Assembly: GCF_008364625.2 (NCBI RefSeq)
Contig: NZ_CP126604.1
Coordinates: 310,001 to 374,000 of the forward strand
Source: Enterobacter dykesii
GTDB lineage: Bacteria > Pseudomonadota > Gammaproteobacteria > Enterobacterales > Enterobacteriaceae
Direction: 5' to 3'
DNA: 64,000 bases
Positions 18,302-30,211 of this stretch are shown piece by piece. The stretch's first letter is position 1, and each line of letters starts with the position of its first letter. A program made the position numbers and the translations under genes. The notes below the pieces were generated by a model, which was given only the letters and a program-made list of their open reading frames with translations, made no database searches and was not told where the DNA came from.

Positions 18302-18983
18302 CTTTCAGGTAAGCGTCCTGTGCCTGATTGCGACGCTGGCGATCTACTTCGCCAACAAGCGGCTGTATCGCCGCTTTCACGCCCTGCCGCTGATGCCGCT
18401 GGTCTTCACGCCGATCCTGCTGGTGCTGATGCTGGTCTTCGGCCACATCTCCTGGCAGAACTACATTGGCGAATCCCACTGGCTGCTGTGGCTGCTCGGC
18501 CCGGCGACCATCGCTTTTGCCGTCCCCGTTTACGACAACCTGGCGATTATCAAACGCCACTGGATGTCGCTCAGCGCGGGCGTCATCACCGCCACGGTGG
18601 TCGCGGTGTGCAGCTCCGTCTGGCTGGCGCGGCTGTTTACGCTGCCCGATGAAATTCAGCGCAGCCTGGCGGTGCGTTCGGTAACCACGCCGTTTGCGCT
18701 GGCGGCCGCTAAACCGCTCGGCGGGCAGCCGGACCTGGTGGCGCTGTTTGTGGTGGTGACGGGCGTCTTTGGGATGGCCGTCGGCGATATGTTGTTCCTG
18801 CGCTTGTCGATCCGTGAAGGGATGGCGAAAGGCGCGGGGTTTGGCGCGGCTTCGCACGGGGCGGGCACGGCACGTTCGTATGAGCTGGGACAGCAGGAGG
18901 GCGTTGTCGCGAGCCTGGTGATGATGCTCTCAGGCGTAGTGATGGTGCTGATTGCGCCGCTGGTGGCGTGGGTGATGTTTTAA
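18294..18983 (+). CDS. cidB: CidB/LrgB family membrane protein
   Basis: A 230-residue inner-membrane protein, partner of CidA, with about six to seven hydrophobic helices. The conserved LrgB core includes GPATIAFAVPVYDNL, SVTTPFALAAAKPLGG and GAASHGAGTARSYELGQQEG. It begins at ATG 18294 inside the end of cidA, preceded by AGCAGG. The pair is thought to influence autolysis and, in plants and bacilli, glycolate or pyruvate transport. It ends facing actP, with a hairpin between. Confidence 0.87.
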   Translation: MTNFQVSVLCLIATLAIYFANKRLYRRFHALPLMPLVFTPILLVLMLVFGHISWQNYIGESHWLLWLLGPATIAFAVPVYDNLAIIKRHWMSLSAGVITATVVAVCSSVWLARLFTLPDEIQRSLAVRSVTTPFALAAAKPLGGQPDLVALFVVVTGVFGMAVGDMLFLRLSIREGMAKGAGFGAASHGAGTARSYELGQQEGVVASLVMMLSGVVMVLIAPLVAWVMF

Positions 18984-18984
18984 G

Positions 18985-19009
18985 CTCCCCGGCCAGAATG
19001 ACCGGGGAG
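18985..19009. terminator. Hairpin between cidB and actP
   Basis: CTCCCCGG (18985-18992) pairs with CCGGGGAG (19002-19009). There is no long T-run on either side, so it may be a weak bidirectional terminator or a 3'-end stabiliser. Confidence 0.6.
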
Positions 19010-19015
19010 AAAGGT

Positions 19016-20976
<1,961 letters not shown>

Positions 20977-21018
20977 CACAGAGTCTCCAGAAGTATTTGT
21001 AGGGGAGGTTTTATTGTT

Positions 21019-21054
21019 CCCTCTCCCTTGAGGGAGAGGGTTAGGGTAAGGGGG
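21019..21054. repeat. Intergenic palindrome copy 3
   Basis: CCCTCTCCCTTGAGGGAGAG with a GGGTTAGGGTAAGGGGG tail. It is inside the acs-yjcH-actP operon, directly after the acs stop codon. Confidence 0.9.
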
Positions 21055-23013
<1,959 letters not shown>

Positions 23014-23436
23014 GGCTTTTTTTCTCCTTGTAAGATGTTAATAATATGTCGCAAAAACGTTAATTGTAGGGGCTTTACAAGCTTTGTTTATTATTTGGGC
23101 TGCAGATCACGCATTGTTTGAAGAGTATGAAAATTGAGCGAATGAATCTTTGAAGGAAAATAATTTACGCTGACGATTATTCACATTTATGTTTAAAAAA
23201 GCGTTTTTATAACAAAAGGTTATTTATCAGAATTAGAACAAACTCCCGTCATCGTCGCTTTTGTGAGTGAAACGCGTCGTTCTTTAAGGCTTGCGCAACA
23301 GGTCGCGCAAATGATACTCATACGCCGCGTTAAAAAATCCCATAAACCAACGCAACACAATTCATACCCTTTCAGTATGTCTCCATATTCATGCAGTTTG
23401 AGTGAATAAGGCGCTTCATTGAGGAAGTCAGTTTCT
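23014..23436. other. Divergent acs-gltP promoter region
   Basis: A 423-bp AT-rich region without a convincing gene. It must hold the acs and gltP promoters. I looked for a full CRP palindrome and found none. In E. coli the nrf operon lies here; no remnant of a cytochrome c552 gene could be recognised. Confidence 0.7.
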
Positions 23437-24750
23437 ATGAAAAACGTTAAAGTCAGCCTTGCCTGGCAGATCTTAATCGCCCTTGTGCTGGGCATCTTGC
23501 TGGGCAGTTACCTCCACTATCATAGCGACAGCCGCGAATGGCTGATTGCGAACCTGCTTTCACCGGCAGGGGATATCTTTATTCATCTGATCAAGATGAT
23601 TGTAGTACCGATTGTGATCTCGACGCTGGTGGTCGGTATTGCGGGCGTCGGCGATGCGAAGCAGTTAGGCCGTATTGGCGCGAAAACCATTATCTATTTC
23701 GAAGTGATCACTACGGTTGCGATTATCCTCGGTATCACGCTGGCGAACGTGTTCCAGCCGGGTTCCGGGATCGATATGTCGCAGCTGGCAACGGTGGATA
23801 TTTCGAAATACCAAAGCACGACCGCTGACGTGCAAAGCCATGCGCACGGCCTGATGGGCACTATCCTGTCGCTGGTGCCGACCAACATTGTGGCGTCAAT
23901 GGCGAAGGGCGAGATGCTGCCTATCATCTTCTTCTCGGTGCTGTTCGGTCTGGGGCTCTCCTCCCTGCCGGCGACGCACCGTGAGCCGCTGGTGACCGTG
24001 TTCCGCTCTATCTCTGAAACCATGTTTAAAGTGACGCACATGGTGATGCGTTACGCGCCGGTAGGGGTGTTTGCGCTTATCGCCGTCACCGTGGCGAACT
24101 TCGGTTTTGCCTCCCTGTGGCCGCTGGCGAAGCTGGTGCTCCTGGTGCACTTCGCCATTCTGTTCTTCGCGCTGGTGGTGCTGGGGATCGTGGCGCGTCT
24201 GTGCGGGCTGAGCATCTGGATCCTGATTCGCATCCTGAAAGACGAGCTGATTCTGGCGTACTCCACGGCAAGTTCTGAGAGCGTGCTGCCTCGCATCATT
24301 GAGAAGATGGAAGCCTACGGCGCGCCAGCTTCTATTACCAGCTTCGTGGTACCGACCGGCTACTCCTTTAACCTGGACGGTTCGACGCTGTACCAGAGCA
24401 TCGCCGCTATCTTTATTGCGCAGCTGTACGGTATTGACCTGTCGCTGTGGCAGGAGATCGTGCTGGTGCTGACGCTGATGGTGACGTCCAAAGGTATTGC
24501 AGGCGTTCCAGGCGTCTCCTTCGTGGTGCTGCTGGCGACGCTTGGCAGCGTCGGTATTCCGCTGGAAGGTCTGGCGTTTATCGCCGGTGTGGACCGTATC
24601 CTCGACATGGCGCGTACCGCGCTGAACGTGGTGGGGAATGCCCTGGCGGTGCTAGTTATCGCCAAGTGGGAACACAAATTCGATCGTAAAAAAGCGCTGG
24701 CGTATGAACGCGAGCTGCTGGGTCGTTTTGATAAGACTGCTGACCAGTAA
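23437..24750 (+). CDS. gltP: GltP, glutamate/aspartate:proton symporter
   Basis: A 437-residue DAACS-family inner-membrane carrier collinear with E. coli GltP. The signature serine-rich loop YSTASSESVLP (HP1) and the substrate-binding motifs SFVVPTGYSFNLDGS and GIAGVPGVSFVV (HP2) are present, as is AGVDRILDMARTALNVVGN of the last helix. It takes up L-glutamate and L-aspartate with protons. The start at ATG 23437 (MKNVKVSLAWQI) follows GAGGAAG, and the in-frame ATG at 23419 is rejected by homology. A palindrome separates it from convergent yjcO. Confidence 0.96.
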   Translation: MKNVKVSLAWQILIALVLGILLGSYLHYHSDSREWLIANLLSPAGDIFIHLIKMIVVPIVISTLVVGIAGVGDAKQLGRIGAKTIIYFEVITTVAIILGITLANVFQPGSGIDMSQLATVDISKYQSTTADVQSHAHGLMGTILSLVPTNIVASMAKGEMLPIIFFSVLFGLGLSSLPATHREPLVTVFRSISETMFKVTHMVMRYAPVGVFALIAVTVANFGFASLWPLAKLVLLVHFAILFFALVVLGIVARLCGLSIWILIRILKDELILAYSTASSESVLPRIIEKMEAYGAPASITSFVVPTGYSFNLDGSTLYQSIAAIFIAQLYGIDLSLWQEIVLVLTLMVTSKGIAGVPGVSFVVLLATLGSVGIPLEGLAFIAGVDRILDMARTALNVVGNALAVLVIAKWEHKFDRKKALAYERELLGRFDKTADQ

Positions 24751-24764
24751 TGTAACGTTTTCTT

Positions 24765-24799
24765 CCCTCTCCCTTTGGGGAGAGGGTTAGGGTGAGGGG
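24765..24799. repeat. Intergenic palindrome copy 4
   Basis: CCCTCTCCCTTTGGGGAGAG followed by GGTTAGGGTGAGGGG, between the convergent gltP and yjcO. Confidence 0.9.
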
Positions 24800-24802
24800 A
24801 TT

Positions 24803-25477
24803 TTATTCCCCGCTCAACGCATCAAACTCTTCGCACCCCGTATCAAACCCTTCCGTACAGCTCAGGTTCAACCAGTACAGCGCTTTCTGTTTATTGGGCG
24901 TGATAAAGCCTTTCTCACCCTGCCTGAACAACATCCCTGCCCAGTACTCGGCGTAGCCCGTGCGTGAAAGTGCCGAGCTCCGCTTGAACCACGAGGCGGC
25001 CTGCACGTCGTCCTGGGCCACTTCAACGCCGTTGGCATAAATCAGCCCCAGCAGCATTTGCGCATCTACCGCTGAGTCGTTGTCGATATCTTCAGTCGCC
25101 GTTTGCAGCAGTTTGATGGCCTGGGGATAGTCGGTTGTACCAGCCTGAGTGTTGACCAGCACGCGCGCCAGCATGATCGCGCCGCGTTTGCTGCCCGCGA
25201 TGGTTGCCTGCTGTGCCAGTGCCTTAGCTTGCGCATAATTTCCCTGGGTAAAGAGGATTTGCGAGAGCAGCCCCATGGCATCGACATCGCCGCCTTTAGC
25301 GGCTTTCTCGGCCCACAGCGCGGCCTGCTTGACGTCACCTGAGCTGAAGTACGTATCGGCAAGATAATACTGGGCGCGTGCATCGCCGGCTTCTGCCTGT
25401 TTCAGATACTGGCTGCCTATCTCATCCGCGCGGGCGAAGGACGTTAAAAACACTAACAACAGAAAAATGGCTTTCAT
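24803..25477 (-). CDS. yjcO: YjcO, Sel1-repeat periplasmic protein
   Basis: A 224-residue protein with a signal peptide (cleavage after about residue 17, FARA/DEIGSQ). Sel1-like TPR repeats follow, with the typical A-x-x-x-Y/G-x-G spacing: GDARAQYYLADTYFSSGDVK, AAKGGDVDAMGLL, LIYANGVEVAQDD. Sel1 repeats normally mediate protein contacts; the function of YjcO is unknown. It matches E. coli YjcO over its length. The C-terminal Cys pair in CTEGFDTGCEEFD may form a disulphide. Confidence 0.92.
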   Translation of the reverse strand: MKAIFLLLVFLTSFARADEIGSQYLKQAEAGDARAQYYLADTYFSSGDVKQAALWAEKAAKGGDVDAMGLLSQILFTQGNYAQAKALAQQATIAGSKRGAIMLARVLVNTQAGTTDYPQAIKLLQTATEDIDNDSAVDAQMLLGLIYANGVEVAQDDVQAASWFKRSSALSRTGYAEYWAGMLFRQGEKGFITPNKQKALYWLNLSCTEGFDTGCEEFDALSGE

Positions 25478-25569
25478 GGACTCTTATCATCTGGGTACAC
25501 GCCGCGCAGTATAATCGCGGTGGCGAAAGAAAAAAATGGGTGCATTAAGACCTCAGCATCCTGCAAGCC

Positions 25570-25591
25570 GGGCGGAACCGTGGTTCCGCCC
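25570..25591 (-). terminator. Hairpin at the 3' end of the hok transcript
   Basis: GGGCGGAACC (25570-25579) and GGTTCCGCCC (25582-25591) form a perfect 10-bp palindrome eight bases beyond the hok stop codon. A stable 3' hairpin is characteristic of hok mRNAs; no T-run follows. Confidence 0.65.
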
Positions 25592-25598
25592 GTAGAGG

Positions 25599-25751
25599 TT
25601 AGCCTGCGTTACAGGCTAATTTTGCCGCCACCTCCTGATGTTCACCCTTTATTGAAAACTCGCATAACTTACCTCGAGTAATAAAGGTAAAGATCACTAT
25701 CGTCAGGCAAATAATAAAGACGATGCCTAACGCAGTTTTTAATGGCGTCAT
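25599..25751 (-). CDS. Hok/Gef-family type I toxin, 50 residues
   Basis: Small membrane toxin read from ATG 25751 to TAA at 25599. The N-terminus MTPLKTALGIVFIICLTIVI is one hydrophobic helix, followed by FTFITRGKLCEF and the polar tail ending in VAAKLACNAG. This is the Hok pattern: (I/L)xxCLT...FT...TRxxLCE, then EVAAxxA(C/Y). Cys30 corresponds to the conserved periplasmic cysteine. AAGGAG stands eight to nine bases upstream. Hok proteins depolarise the inner membrane when translated; translation is normally blocked by the antisense RNA Sok. The upstream leader here carries the expected structures. Chromosomal copies are often silent, but this frame is intact. Confidence 0.85.
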   Translation of the reverse strand: MTPLKTALGIVFIICLTIVIFTFITRGKLCEFSIKGEHQEVAAKLACNAG

Positions 25752-25781
25752 GCCTTTTACTCCTTGTCAAAAAAAGAATAA

Positions 25782-25823
25782 GAGGCTACTCTCAACTTGT
25801 TGGAGTTGAGGGAGAGTAGCCTC
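25782..25823 (-). promoter_or_regulatory. Long stem-loop in the hok mRNA leader
   Basis: GAGGCTACTCTC (25782-25793) pairs perfectly with GAGAGTAGCCTC (25812-25823), and inside it CAACT pairs with AGTTG. It lies 31 bp upstream of the hok start. A second 9-bp stem, CTTTCTGTC (25854-25862) with GACAGAAAG (25879-25887), lies at the presumed 5' end of the transcript. Confidence 0.7.
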
Positions 25824-25866
25824 GGGTAAATGAAAATTTCCCGGGGCTTTCTACTTTCTGTCCCTC
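25800..25866 (+). ncRNA. Sok-like antisense RNA (approximate boundaries)
   Basis: On the plus strand the segment AGCCTCGGGTAAATGAAAAT followed by TTCCCGGGGCTTTCTACTTT and TCTG closely parallels remembered Sok sequences (GCCTCG...TTAATGAAAATTAA...GGGGCT...CTTTCTG). Sok is about 60-70 nt, unstable, and pairs with the hok leader to prevent translation. The ends are estimated, not mapped, and the promoter was not identified. Confidence 0.55.
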
Positions 25867-26023
25867 AACAATGCTCAAGACAGAAAGTCTTAAGCACCCG
25901 CCGCACATCTTATCCCTCTGAATTAAAATGCAAAGATGTAATTATTTTTCGCGAAAATTACATTATTTCTGCGAGCCGCTTTCCAGAACAATAATTAATA
26001 TTGTTGATGAGTTAATCGGAAAT

Positions 26024-26055
26024 AAAAAGGGAGTGAATATTTCACTCCCTTTATT
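26024..26055 (-). terminator. Terminator of fdhF, bidirectional
   Basis: AAAGGGAGTGAA (26026-26037) pairs with TTCACTCCCTTT (26041-26052) over a TAT loop; the A-run at 26024-26028 provides the T-run for the minus-strand fdhF transcript. Confidence 0.93.
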
Positions 26056-26074
26056 CATCGATGAATTAACGGCT

Positions 26075-28222
26075 TCACCCCATTGCGCTTTCGCGCAACC
26101 GGGCTTTCAGCTTGTTATATTCGTCGATGACATACTGTTCCGCAGCGTGCTGGTCCGCAATCGGCTCCACGCGTACGGCGCAGTATTTATACTCCGGCGT
26201 TTTGGTTATCGGGCTTAAGTTCTCCGTGACCAGCTCGTTACAGGCGCCAATCCACCACTGGTAGGTCATATAGACCGCACCTTTGTTCGGACGATCGCTG
26301 ACCTGCGCACGGGTAATGATCCGGCCTTTGCGCGAATTCACCCACACCAGCGCTTCGTCCTCAATGCCGAGGCGCTCTGCGTCGGCGGTGTTGATTTGCG
26401 CGTAGCCCGGTTCGTCCGCCAGCGCCGCCAGCGCGGCGCAGTTGCCCGTCATCGAACGGCAGGAGTAGTGGCCCACTTCACGCACGGTGGAGAGCACCAT
26501 CGGATACTCGTCGGTGAGTTTATCGATCGGCGCGACCCAGTCGCAGGTGAAGAACTGCGCCAGCCCGTTCGGGGTGTCGAACTTCTCTTTAAAGAGGTAT
26601 GACGTCCCCTGATCGGCTTCGGACTCATCGCGACACGGCCACTGGATATACCCAAGCTCACCCATTTTTTCATAGGTGGCGCCGTAGAAGTCAGGACACA
26701 GACTGCGCAACTCGTCCCAGATCTCCTGGGTGTTGTTGTAGTGCATCGGGTAGCCCATGCGGGTGGCGATTTCACTGATGATCTGCCAGTCCGTTTTCAG
26801 GTCCCACTTCGGCTCGACCGCCTTAAAGAAGCGCTGGAAGCCGCGGTCCGCCGCCGTGTAGACGCCTTCATGCTCGCCCCACGAGGTCGACGGTAAAATC
26901 ACATCCGCCGCCGCCGCGGTTTTGGTCATGAAGATATCCTGGACAATCACCAGCTCCAGATCCTCAAACCCTTTGCGCACCGCAGAGAGCTCGGCGTCGG
27001 TCTGGAGCGGATCTTCACCCATGATGTAGGCCGCACGCACTTCGCCGTGCGCCGCGCGGTGCGGCAGCTCGCTGATGCGATATCCGGTGTGTTCTGGCAG
27101 GCTTTCCACGCCCCAGGCCTTCGCGAATTTCTCTCGGTTTTCCGGGAACTTCACGTACTGGTAGCCCGGGTAGGTGTCCGGCAGCGCGCCCATATCGCAT
27201 GCGCCCTGAACGTTATTCTGACCACGTACCGGGTTGACGCCGACGTGCGCTTTACCCAGATTGCCGGTCAGCATCGCGAGACTCGTCAGAGAACGCACGG
27301 TTTCCACGCCCTGATAGAACTGGGTCACGCCCATTCCCCACAGGATGGCGGCGGTTTTCGCCCCCGCATACATCCGTGCCGCCTGGCGGATCTCCTGCGC
27401 GCTGACGCCGGTGATTGTTTCCACCGACTCTGGCGTATAGCCTTCGACAATTTTCCGATACTCTTCAAAACCTTCCGTACGGGTCGCGACAAACGCCTGG
27501 TCGTAAAGGTTCTCCTCAATAATGACGTGCCCCATTGCGTTCAGCAGCGCGATGTTCGAGCCGTTTTTCAACGCGATGTGCATATCCGCAATGCGCGCGG
27601 TTTCAATTTTGCGTGGATCGCAGACGATGATTTTCGCCCCATTCTGCTTAGCGCGAATAACGTGGTTCGCGACGATAGGGTGAGAATCTGCCGGGTTATA
27701 ACCAAAGATGAAGACGAGATCGGTATTATCTATCTCGTTGATGGCATTACTCATTGCGCCGTTACCGACCGACTGGTGCAGACCTGCAACCGATGGGCCG
27801 TGTCAGACGCGAGCGCAGCAGTCGACGTTATTGGTACCAATAACGGCGCGCGCGAATTTTTGCATCACATAGTTGGTTTCATTTCCCGTCCCGCGGGAAG
27901 AGCCGGTAGTCTGGATGGCATCCGGGCCATACTTGGCCTTGATGGCGCTCAGGCGCGTGGCGACGTAATCCAGCGCCTCGCTCCAGGAGACGGCTTCCAG
28001 CTTGCCGCCGCGCTCGCGGCGGATCATAGGGGTTTTCAGGCGCGGGGTAAGGATTTGGGTATCGTTAATAAAATCCCAGCCGTAGTAACCTTTCAGGCAC
28101 AGCGTGCCCTGGTTGGTTTTCCCCTGTGCGGCCTCCGCCCGGACGATTTTGCCGTTATCGACCACCAGGTGGATCTTGCAACCTGAGGCACAATAAGGGC
28201 AAACCGTGACGACTTTTTTCAT
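26075..28222 (-). CDS. fdhF: FdhF, selenocysteine formate dehydrogenase H
   Basis: Molybdenum bis-MGD enzyme of the formate hydrogenlyase complex, oxidising formate to CO2 in the cytoplasm. The 715-residue frame from ATG 28222 includes an in-frame TGA at 27805-27803 as codon 140, which is selenocysteine in the context CCARV-U-HGP. The N-terminal CPYC-x2-C pattern (VCPYCASGC) binds the [4Fe-4S] cluster; His141 follows Sec140. Downstream of the TGA is the SECIS hairpin. It is a single-gene unit with a sigma-54 promoter and its own terminator. Automatic gene finders tend to split it in two; it is not a pseudogene. Confidence 0.97.
27767..27805 (-). promoter_or_regulatory. SECIS element of fdhF
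   Basis: On the minus strand the TGA is followed by CACGGCCCATCGGTTGCAGG and TCTGCACCAGTCGGTCGG. The GGTTGCAGGTCTGCACC apical hairpin equals the known E. coli fdhF SECIS core bound by SelB. Confidence 0.9.
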
Positions 28223-28260
28223 CAGTCTGCTCCAGTTAATCGAATCATTCGCACCCACTA

Positions 28261-28276
28261 TGCAGCTTCTATGCCA
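28261..28276 (-). promoter_or_regulatory. Sigma-54 promoter of fdhF
   Basis: Read on the minus strand, TGGCATAGAAGCTGCA has GG and GC at the exact -24/-12 spacing (consensus TGGCAC-N5-TTGCA). It lies about 40 bp upstream of the fdhF ATG. Confidence 0.88.
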
Positions 28277-28347
28277 TGTTTTTTGTATGGGTATGCCCTG
28301 ACTTTACGGTCCCTTCGCGGTGAAAACCCTGACAAAAAGCAGCCAAT

Positions 28348-28361
28348 CGTCAAAATTGACG
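28348..28361. promoter_or_regulatory. Candidate FhlA enhancer site of fdhF
   Basis: CGTCAAAATTGACG has 6-bp inverted arms CGTCAA and TTGACG. It lies about 90 bp upstream of the -12 element, the usual enhancer distance, and resembles the CGTCAnnnTTGACG-like upstream sites where FhlA binds in E. coli. Confidence 0.55.
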
Positions 28362-28478
28362 TGTCGACAGGGCAGCGGATGTGACATGGGTTGAATTTCC
28401 GTCACTGAAAAAACCATTTGACTGGAGCCGACGGCAGAATGGTTCAGACTTAACATAATCCCCTGACGGAAGCATACG

Positions 28479-29210
28479 ATGAAACCGGCGATCCTGGTGG
28501 TTGATGACGATACGGCAGTCTGCGAACTGCTTCAGGACGTGCTGAGCGAGCACGTCTTTAGCGTGCTTGTCTGCCATAACGGCCAGGATGCACTGCGGCA
28601 GGTACAGCAGGAGCCGAATATTGCGCTGGTGCTGCTGGATATGATGCTGCCGGATATCAACGGCTTGCAGGTTTTGCTGCAGTTGCAAAAGCAGCGCCCG
28701 GCGCTACCGGTGATCATGTTAACCGGGCTGGGCAGTGAGTCAGACGTGGTGGTGGGGCTGGAGATGGGGGCCGACGATTATATTGGCAAACCGTTCAACC
28801 CGCGCGTGGTGGTCGCCCGCGTAAAAGCGGTATTGCGGCGTACGGGCGTGCTGGCTGCGGAAGTTCCCGCAGCGCCCGTAGCGGGCATTGCTTTTAACGG
28901 ATGGACGCTCGATACCACCCGCTGTGAGCTGAGCGATCCGCAGCGTAACCCTGTCCCCTTAACCCAGGGCGAGTACGGCCTGCTGCTGGCGCTTACGCAA
29001 AATGCCCGTCGGGTGCTGAGTCGTGACCGGCTGCTTGAGCTGACCCACAGCGAAAGCGCCGACGTGTTCGACCGCACGATTGACGTGTTGATCATGCGCC
29101 TGCGCCGGAAGATTGAGGCCAACCCGCATCAGCCTGCGCTCATCAAAACTATCCGCGGGCTGGGCTATGTGTTTGCTACCGATGTTTCCCATAGCGAGAA
29201 AGCAGCCTAA
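28479..29210 (+). CDS. OmpR-family response regulator of the sugar locus
   Basis: A 243-residue two-component regulator. The receiver domain has Asp9/Asp10/Asp11 in LVVDDDTAV, phospho-acceptor Asp54 in VLLDMMLPDING, and the conserved Lys104 in GADDYIGKPF. A winged-helix DNA-binding domain occupies about residues 133-235 (PLTQGEYGLLLAL; RTIDVLIMRLRRKIE; IRGLGYVF). Its stop codon overlaps the convergent sugar kinase gene by four bases, and the only nearby sensor kinase is at 35474, beyond the six-gene sugar operon. The probable target is that operon. It is not CpxR, OmpR or TorR by flanking sequence, and I cannot give a symbol. Confidence 0.85.
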   Translation: MKPAILVVDDDTAVCELLQDVLSEHVFSVLVCHNGQDALRQVQQEPNIALVLLDMMLPDINGLQVLLQLQKQRPALPVIMLTGLGSESDVVVGLEMGADDYIGKPFNPRVVVARVKAVLRRTGVLAAEVPAAPVAGIAFNGWTLDTTRCELSDPQRNPVPLTQGEYGLLLALTQNARRVLSRDRLLELTHSESADVFDRTIDVLIMRLRRKIEANPHQPALIKTIRGLGYVFATDVSHSEKAA

Positions 29211-30211
29211 GTATTCTCTTTGATAAACAGCTGCAGCTCGGCCAGCGTTTTCGCGCCGTCAATCGCGTTGGCGGCCAGCAGGCTGGCCCGCGCGCAGGCG
29301 TGTGCCAGATAAATGCTCTCCGTGAGCGGGAGCGATTCGTGGCAGCTGTATAAAAACCCCGCGCAAAACGCATCGCCCGCACCGACGCTGCCGACAATCT
29401 CTTTCTGCTCCAGTAACCATGAGGGGATCCAGCGACCTTGCTCACCCGGCGCTTCGCCCCATGCGCCTTCCGGACAGTGGATCACCACCCGCTGACGCAC
29501 GCCTGCCGCCAGCAGCTGCGTCGCGGCATCGGCGATATGGGCGATATTCAGCGCATCGTCGGCGTCGCGCATCTCCAGTCCGCTAAACTCCCCGGCTTCC
29601 AGCTCGTTAATCACCAGATAATCAAGGTGGCGTAGGGCAGGGAGCACCAGCGGCTGATAGCGCGGGTCGCCCTTTCGGGACACCAGATCGAGCGACGTTT
29701 CATACCCCTGGTCGCACATCTGCGCCAGCAGCCGCGCGCTGCGGGTACCAAACTCGTCATCGGGCATATCCAGGCTGTCGAGCAGCAGCAGGTAGCCGAG
29801 ATGGAAGATCTTCATCGATCCGTCTAAGCGATCGAAGGCGGGAAGATCCAGCAGGCGGTTGGCGCCCGGCGAGTGGAAAAAGGTGCGCTGTCCGCTGGGA
29901 TCGGTCATTACCTGCGACATGGAGGTCGGTGCAAAGGTGGTGCGCTGAACGCGCTGACGGTTGACGTGGTACTGGTCGAGCATCGCCAGAATGTAATCCC
30001 CGTCGCCGTCTTCGCCAATCAGCCCCACCGCCTGCAGCGGCAGGCCAACGTGCATTTTCGCCAGCGTCAGCAGCACGTTGAGCGGCGCGCCGCCGGTTGA
30101 GCGTTCGCTGTGGGTGATTTCCGCCAGCCAGCCGCGCTCCGGCCACTGCACGATCTGGTGGACGTGATCCACCAGCATGTTGCCTGCGGCAATGATCCCT
30201 TTACGTTCCAT
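29207..30211 (-). CDS. PfkB/ribokinase-family sugar kinase
   Basis: A 334-residue cytoplasmic kinase. N-terminal substrate motif GGAPLNVLLTLAKM (residues 40-53) and VGLIGEDGDGDY are typical of PfkB proteins, and the C-terminal anion-hole motif GSVGAGDAFCAGFLY supplies the catalytic base Asp280. It is the last gene of the operon; its ATG overlaps the aldolase stop codon by one base. It should phosphorylate the ketose made by the isomerase, or a monophosphate on the way to the aldolase substrate. Whether the product is a 1-phosphate or a bisphosphate cannot be read from sequence. Confidence 0.85.
   Translation of the reverse strand: MERKGIIAAGNMLVDHVHQIVQWPERGWLAEITHSERSTGGAPLNVLLTLAKMHVGLPLQAVGLIGEDGDGDYILAMLDQYHVNRQRVQRTTFAPTSMSQVMTDPSGQRTFFHSPGANRLLDLPAFDRLDGSMKIFHLGYLLLLDSLDMPDDEFGTRSARLLAQMCDQGYETSLDLVSRKGDPRYQPLVLPALRHLDYLVINELEAGEFSGLEMRDADDALNIAHIADAATQLLAAGVRQRVVIHCPEGAWGEAPGEQGRWIPSWLLEQKEIVGSVGAGDAFCAGFLYSCHESLPLTESIYLAHACARASLLAANAIDGAKTLAELQLFIKENT

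Noticed and set aside
23220..23495. 91-codon minus-strand frame between acs and gltP
   Set aside because: Overlaps the gltP start and promoter; composition not protein-like.
27755..27805. Apparent stop codon splitting fdhF into two frames (pseudogene or two genes)
   Set aside because: The TGA is at codon 140 exactly where selenocysteine is expected, followed by the known SECIS hairpin.
27047..28186. 379-codon frame antisense to fdhF
   Set aside because: Covers the selenocysteine region of a well-conserved gene on the opposite strand; no recognisable protein.
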